NCBI GenBank assembly: GCA_963800235.1
Contig: CAWDAD010000004.1
Span: forward strand, 248,001 to 312,000
Length of the DNA: 64,000 nucleotides
Direction: 5' to 3'
Origin: CAVVNP01 sp963800235
GTDB taxonomy: Bacteria; Actinomycetota; Acidimicrobiia; Acidimicrobiales; Iamiaceae
Part shown: piece by piece, positions 59,000-64,000 of the stretch
Layout of the letters: every line of letters begins with the position of its first letter
Numbering within the stretch: position 1 is the stretch's first letter
Notes under the pieces: model-generated
What the model was told of the DNA's origin: nothing
Seen by the model: only the letters and a program-made list of their open reading frames with translations
Databases searched by the model: none
Translations under genes and position numbers: made by a program

Positions 59000-61900
59000 A
59001 TGACCATCTCGTCCGACGTGGGGGGCGGCCTCCGCTCGCACCCCGTCGTGCAGGTCCTCGGCGCCGTCCGCGTCGTCGGCGACGACGGCGAGGAGGTCGG
59101 TCTGGGTGGTCGGCTGCCGCGCACGGTCGTCGCCGTGCTCGCCGCCGAGCCGGGGACCACCTTCGACACCTACTCGCTGGTCGACGCCCTGTGGGGCGAC
59201 CGGCCGCCGGCCAACGCCGAGGCCAGCCTCCGCAACCACCTGTCCCAGGTCCGCCGCGCCCTGCGGTCGGCGTCGGGGCTCGACCAGCCGCTGGTCCGGA
59301 GCAGCACGGGGTACCGGCTGGCGCCCGGCCTCGGCCCGAGCGACGCGCAGGTGGCCGAGCGCGCCTTCCACGACTGCGCCGAGCACGCCGCCCGCTCGCC
59401 GGCGGAGGCCATCGAGCGGCTTGCGGCGGTCGAGTCGCTGTGGCGGGGCGAGCCCTACGACGGTACCGTGGACCCGCCCCGGCTGGTCCCCGACCGGCAG
59501 CGGCTGATCGAGCTCTTCCACGCCGTCCGCGAGCTGCGGTTCGCCCTGCTGATCCGCGCCGGTCGCGCCAGCGAGTGCGTCCACGGCCTCGAGGCCGACC
59601 TGCTCGCCCACCCGGTCCGGGAGCGGACCGCCGAGCTGCTCATGCGGGCCCTGTACGCCGGCGGCCGTCAGCGCGACGCCCTCGAGGTGTTCGGGCGCAC
59701 CCGGAAGCACCTGGTCGAGGACGTCGGGGTCGAACCCGGCCCTGCCCTGCGGGCGGTCGAGGAGGCCGTGCTGCACCACCGCCTCGACGAGGTGGAGCCG
59801 GCGACCGGCGACCGGCCGGCGGCCGGCATCGGGCCGATCGTGCTCGAGGCAGGGGCGATGCCGGCGGCGAGGCGGATCATCGGGCGCGACGACCTGGTGC
59901 GCGATCTGCAGCGGCGCTTCGAGGCCGCCGCCCCCGGTACGCACCTGTTCGCGTTGGTGGGCGAGCCGGGCGCGGGCAAGACCGCCCTGGCGGTCGACCT
60001 GCTGCGGCGCACCGAGGCGGCCGACGGGTCGTCGCTCTACCTGCGCCACGGCCGCGACGACCAGCGCCTGCCGCTGCAGCCGTGGGCCGACCTGGTGCAC
60101 CTCGTCCGGCGCCAGCACCCGGCCAGCCTCGAGGAGGAGCTGCCCGCCGGGGTGCGGGCCGGTCTGGCCGCGCTCAGCCCGGCGGTGCTCGGCGCCCCGA
60201 CGGTCGAGGGTGACGTGCGGGCAGTCAACGCCGCCGTCGCCGAGCTGATCGCCGCCATCGGGCGCGAGCGGCCGGCGGTCGTCGTGCTCGACGACGTCCA
60301 CTGGAGCGATCCGGCCTCGCTCGACCTGCTGTGGTTCCTCCACAAGCACCCGACCACCAGCTCCACCGCCGTCGTGGTGACCGCACGCCGGGAGGAGCTG
60401 GTGGGCCCGGCCGCCGACCTGTTCGACGAGCTCGAGCTCGACGGGAGGCTGGTCGAGCTGCCGGCGCTGTCGTCGGAGGCGAGCAAGCTCCTGGCGATCG
60501 ACGTGAACGCCGGGCTCGGCCCCGAGGACCTCGACGCCATCGCGCACCTCGCCCGTGGGAACCCGCTCATGGTCACCCAGCTCGCCCGGGCGGAGCGGCT
60601 CAGCGGGTTCACCGCCGAGCTCCTCACCCTCCGGCCCGACGTCCGGGCCGCCCGGCTGCTGCGCGAGCGGCTCGAGGGGCTGGCGGTCGACGAGATCGGT
60701 CTGCTGTCGGCGGCGGCCACCGCCGGCCTGGAGTTCGACCTCGACACCCTGGTCGACCTCACCGAACGGCCCCCCATGGAGGTGCTGGCCGTCCTCCAGG
60801 AGGCCCGTGACCGTCGGATCGTCGAAGAGATCGCTGACGCGCCGGACCGCTTCGGCTTCGTGCACGCCCTGTACTGGGCCGTGCTCCGGGACCGGCCCAC
60901 CGGGGCCCTGCGGCGGCGCTGGCACGGGCGCCTGGCCCGAAGGCGGGCCCGTGAGCGGTCGGTGATCGCCGCGGCGTACCACGCCCTCGAGGGCCTGCCC
61001 GAGATCTCGGACCCGCTGCTCAGCAGCATCGCCGTCGACGCCGCGGACGAGCTGCGACGGCGCGGCGCCCGGGTGGAGCAGCTCGATCTGACCGAGCGCC
61101 TCCTCGGCACCGGGCGGCTGTCGGGGCCCGCCGCGTCGATCGTCCGGCTGCACCAGGCCCGGGCGCGCTGCATCCTCGGCGACCGCGACGGGTCGCGGGC
61201 CGCCTACCTGGAGGTGTTCCGGGCCGAGGTCGAGGCCAAGCGATGGGAGCTGGCCGGTCGGGTCGCGGTGGAGATCGACGACTACGGCCGCAGCATGAGC
61301 GAGCTCGGACCCCGGTACCAGCTGCTGCAGGACGCCCACGACGCCATGGGCGGGAGCCGCGGCCTCACCGACGACACGTCGATCGCCGTGGCCGCCGCGC
61401 TGGTCACCGAGGGCAACCTGTACGGGCGGGCGGCGTCGGAGCGGGACACGTCCACCCTCGAGTCGCTGGCCCACCGGAACCTGGAGGCGGCCCGCCTGTC
61501 CGGTGACCGGCCGTCGGTCGCCGCGGCGCTGTTCGCGGCGAAGGTCTCGCTCGAGTGGCGCGGCGAGGAGGAGGCCCGGCGCGCCGAGGAGGAGCTGGCC
61601 GCGGAGCTGCTCGTCGCCGCCGAGCAGACCGGCGAGCTGCACCTGCAGCGCAACGCCCTGATCGGCCTGACCCGGTTGAGCGTGCAGGCCGGCGACGTCG
61701 ACGGCGCCGAGCGCTGGTTGGTCCGGGCCGAGGAGCTCGGCCGGCGCACCCAGGTCCCGAGCATCGTCTGGTTCAGCCGCCTGGCCCGGGCGACGATGCT
61801 GCGCCTGCAGGGCGATCTCGACGGCGCGGACCGCGAGCTCGACGCCATGCACGCCTACGGGGCGTCGATGGACCAGCCCGACAACGACTCGGGTTGGGCC

Positions 61901-62431
61901 GCCGGCCACTACTTCACCGCGTACCACCGGCCGGAGCCCGACGCCCTCGCCGTGCTCCGACCGGTGGTCGAGGCGGCGGCCTCGGGCTCGCCGGTGGTGA
62001 ACCCCGTGTGGCAGCTGGCGGCGGGGCTGACCCAGGCGGCCGACGGGGACCACGTGGCCGCCAGGCGCACCTTCGACGACGCCGTGGCGGGCCTCGACGA
62101 CGCCCCCCGCAACGTGTTCTGGCCCTCCCACCTCTGCCTCGCCGCCCACCTCGGCTGGTGGGTCGGCGCCGACGCCGATCAGCTCGAGGGCCTGCTGGGC
62201 CACCTGATCCACTGGCGCGGCTCGGTCGTGGTCACCGGCTCGATGATCGGGGTGCCCGGCCCGGTCGACCGGTACCTGGCCATGCTCGACGACGCCCTCG
62301 GCCGCCACGAGTCGGCCGAGCGCCGCCGCGTCGACGCCGAGGAGGTGGCGCGGCGGCTGGGCTCGCTGACCACGGTCGAGCAGCTCCGGCGGGACCGGTC
62401 CGCCGCCCACGGCCTGGCCAGCGCCGGCTGA
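59000..62431 (+). CDS. SARP-type AfsR/SARP regulator with AAA ATPase and helical repeats
   Basis: A ~1143-aa transcriptional activator. Residues about 10-105 are a winged helix (VQVLGAVRVVGDDGEEV, LVDALWGDRPPANAEASLRNHLSQVRRAL given in part), about 115-265 a BTAD domain (LWRGEPYDG, LMRALYAGGRQRDALEVF), about 295-560 an AAA/STAND ATPase (IIGRDDLV, Walker A GEPGAGKTAL, Walker B-like VVVLDDVHWSDPASLDLL), and the remainder TPR-like helices. Such proteins usually activate secondary-metabolite or adaptive genes. No biosynthetic cluster is in the window. ATG 58958 would add 14 residues overlapping the gene before. Confidence 0.85.
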   Translation: MTISSDVGGGLRSHPVVQVLGAVRVVGDDGEEVGLGGRLPRTVVAVLAAEPGTTFDTYSLVDALWGDRPPANAEASLRNHLSQVRRALRSASGLDQPLVRSSTGYRLAPGLGPSDAQVAERAFHDCAEHAARSPAEAIERLAAVESLWRGEPYDGTVDPPRLVPDRQRLIELFHAVRELRFALLIRAGRASECVHGLEADLLAHPVRERTAELLMRALYAGGRQRDALEVFGRTRKHLVEDVGVEPGPALRAVEEAVLHHRLDEVEPATGDRPAAGIGPIVLEAGAMPAARRIIGRDDLVRDLQRRFEAAAPGTHLFALVGEPGAGKTALAVDLLRRTEAADGSSLYLRHGRDDQRLPLQPWADLVHLVRRQHPASLEEELPAGVRAGLAALSPAVLGAPTVEGDVRAVNAAVAELIAAIGRERPAVVVLDDVHWSDPASLDLLWFLHKHPTTSSTAVVVTARREELVGPAADLFDELELDGRLVELPALSSEASKLLAIDVNAGLGPEDLDAIAHLARGNPLMVTQLARAERLSGFTAELLTLRPDVRAARLLRERLEGLAVDEIGLLSAAATAGLEFDLDTLVDLTERPPMEVLAVLQEARDRRIVEEIADAPDRFGFVHALYWAVLRDRPTGALRRRWHGRLARRRARERSVIAAAYHALEGLPEISDPLLSSIAVDAADELRRRGARVEQLDLTERLLGTGRLSGPAASIVRLHQARARCILGDRDGSRAAYLEVFRAEVEAKRWELAGRVAVEIDDYGRSMSELGPRYQLLQDAHDAMGGSRGLTDDTSIAVAAALVTEGNLYGRAASERDTSTLESLAHRNLEAARLSGDRPSVAAALFAAKVSLEWRGEEEARRAEEELAAELLVAAEQTGELHLQRNALIGLTRLSVQAGDVDGAERWLVRAEELGRRTQVPSIVWFSRLARATMLRLQGDLDGADRELDAMHAYGASMDQPDNDSGWAAGHYFTAYHRPEPDALAVLRPVVEAAASGSPVVNPVWQLAAGLTQAADGDHVAARRTFDDAVAGLDDAPRNVFWPSHLCLAAHLGWWVGADADQLEGLLGHLIHWRGSVVVTGSMIGVPGPVDRYLAMLDDALGRHESAERRRVDAEEVARRLGSLTTVEQLRRDRSAAHGLASAG

Positions 62432-62604
62432 CCGCCACCCACCGCCGAGCGGACCGGTGCGGACGCCGGTCGGGGCCACGGCCGGCGGGTGGTTCCGTTG
62501 CGTTCTCGTTGCAGCGGTTCCGTACGGTCGCACCGTCCCGGTCGTGAGGGGACGACAAGCGGTCCGGCGGGAACCTCAGGCACGGTCGCTGGCCGAGCCT
62601 GTCG

Positions 62605-62641
62605 GGTGGGGTCGCTGCGACGGCGGCGTGGCGACCCCACC
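62605..62641 (+). terminator. Hairpin after the SARP gene
   Basis: GGTGGGGTCGC (62605-62615) pairs perfectly with GCGACCCCACC (62631-62641) over a 15-nt loop. Confidence 0.5.
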
Positions 62642-62716
62642 TCGGCGGAGTGCTGGGGCACGACCCCGGCGGTGACCGACCGGACCGGACCGGCGGCCGG
62701 TCCGAGGCGGTGGCGG

Positions 62717-62722
62717 TACCGT
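62717..62722 (+). promoter_or_regulatory. -10 hexamer, leaderless promoter of the hydantoinase gene
   Basis: TACCGT, 7 nt, then GTG at 62730. Confidence 0.6.
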
Positions 62723-62729
62723 CGGGCGG

Positions 62730-64000
<1,271 letters not shown>

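Larger units (their letters stand above)
62432..62729. other. Intergenic region before the hydantoinase gene
   Basis: About 300 bp without a convincing gene. It contains the terminator-like hairpin at 62605-62641, a TACGGT hexamer near 62525 with no following start codon, and the hydantoinase promoter at its end. Confidence 0.4.

Noticed and set aside
59000..62431. SARP regulator taken as evidence for a biosynthetic gene cluster
   Set aside because: No PKS, NRPS, terpene or RiPP genes are adjacent within the window.
57614..62533. A 1639-codon minus-strand open frame opposite the papain-like and SARP genes
   Set aside because: It is the antisense shadow of GC-rich coding DNA; its translation is compositionally biased with no motifs, while the plus strand shows clear domains.

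Overview
The window is about 64 kb of very GC-rich bacterial DNA that reads as an actinobacterial chromosome, most likely class Acidimicrobiia. The evidence is a WhiB regulator, a WhiG-type sigma factor beside xerC and rpsB, an MtrA/MtrB-like two-component pair with a lipoprotein gene behind it, a PPi-type phosphofructokinase motif set, an archaeal/eukaryotic-type ProS and an A-type RNase P RNA. The class-level placement is inference. More than twenty genes have a TANNNT hexamer 6-9 nt before the start codon, the actinobacterial signature of leaderless transcription. No tRNA, CRISPR array, prophage or insertion sequence was seen.

Layout. 1-2.6 kb: end of a phosphodiester glycosidase-domain protein, a TetR regulator and an ACT-domain protein. 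2.6-5.3 kb: divergent glycerol kinase and phosphofructokinase, each broken by a one-base frameshift. 5.5-8.3 kb: response regulator, histidine kinase and GerMN lipoprotein operon. 8.3-11.5 kb: inositol-phosphatase-like enzyme, threonine aldolase, a membrane protein and a polyprenol-phosphate mannosyltransferase-like enzyme. 11.6-12 kb: rnpB. 12-13.6 kb: two coupled Tat-exported ferritin-like proteins. 13.7-21.3 kb: FGGY kinase, AGPS-like FAD oxidase, amidase, a poly-threonine pilin, MarR regulator and GlpD. With the first glycerol kinase these suggest glycerol, glycerol-3-phosphate and possibly ether-lipid metabolism. 21.4-23.1 kb: Fur/PerR-like regulator, rubrerythrin and DUF3501, an oxidative-stress set. 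23.3-28.7 kb: WhiB, GNAT, acyl-CoA dehydrogenase, ammonium transporter and trpD.

28.7-33.2 kb: an amine oxidase whose C-terminal and N-terminal parts are in swapped order, an Lrp-type sensor domain, a membrane/coiled protein, a DEDDh exonuclease-UvrC-like fusion (frameshifted) and a zinc ribbon. 33.3-48.1 kb: housekeeping block yifB-dprA-xerC-whiG-M23-rpsB-tsf-pyrH-frr-cdsA-dxr-rseP-ispG, linking recombination, translation, phospholipid and MEP-pathway isoprenoid synthesis. 48.2-57.6 kb: PGPGW protein, SDR, nitroreductase, AftB-like glycosyltransferase, proS, phosphoribosyltransferase, GH29 fucosidase and a second amidase. 57.6-64 kb: permuted papain-like protein with a coupled 84-aa partner, a large SARP/AAA regulator and the start of a hydantoinase/oxoprolinase.

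Most notable beyond the genes: the permuted amine oxidase; two families of structured palindromic intergenic repeats (A at 1686-1831 and 5304-5503; B at 48179-48224 and 54362-54407); the dense leaderless promoter pattern; and at least four probable single-base indels, including in rpsB, which look more like assembly errors than real decay.
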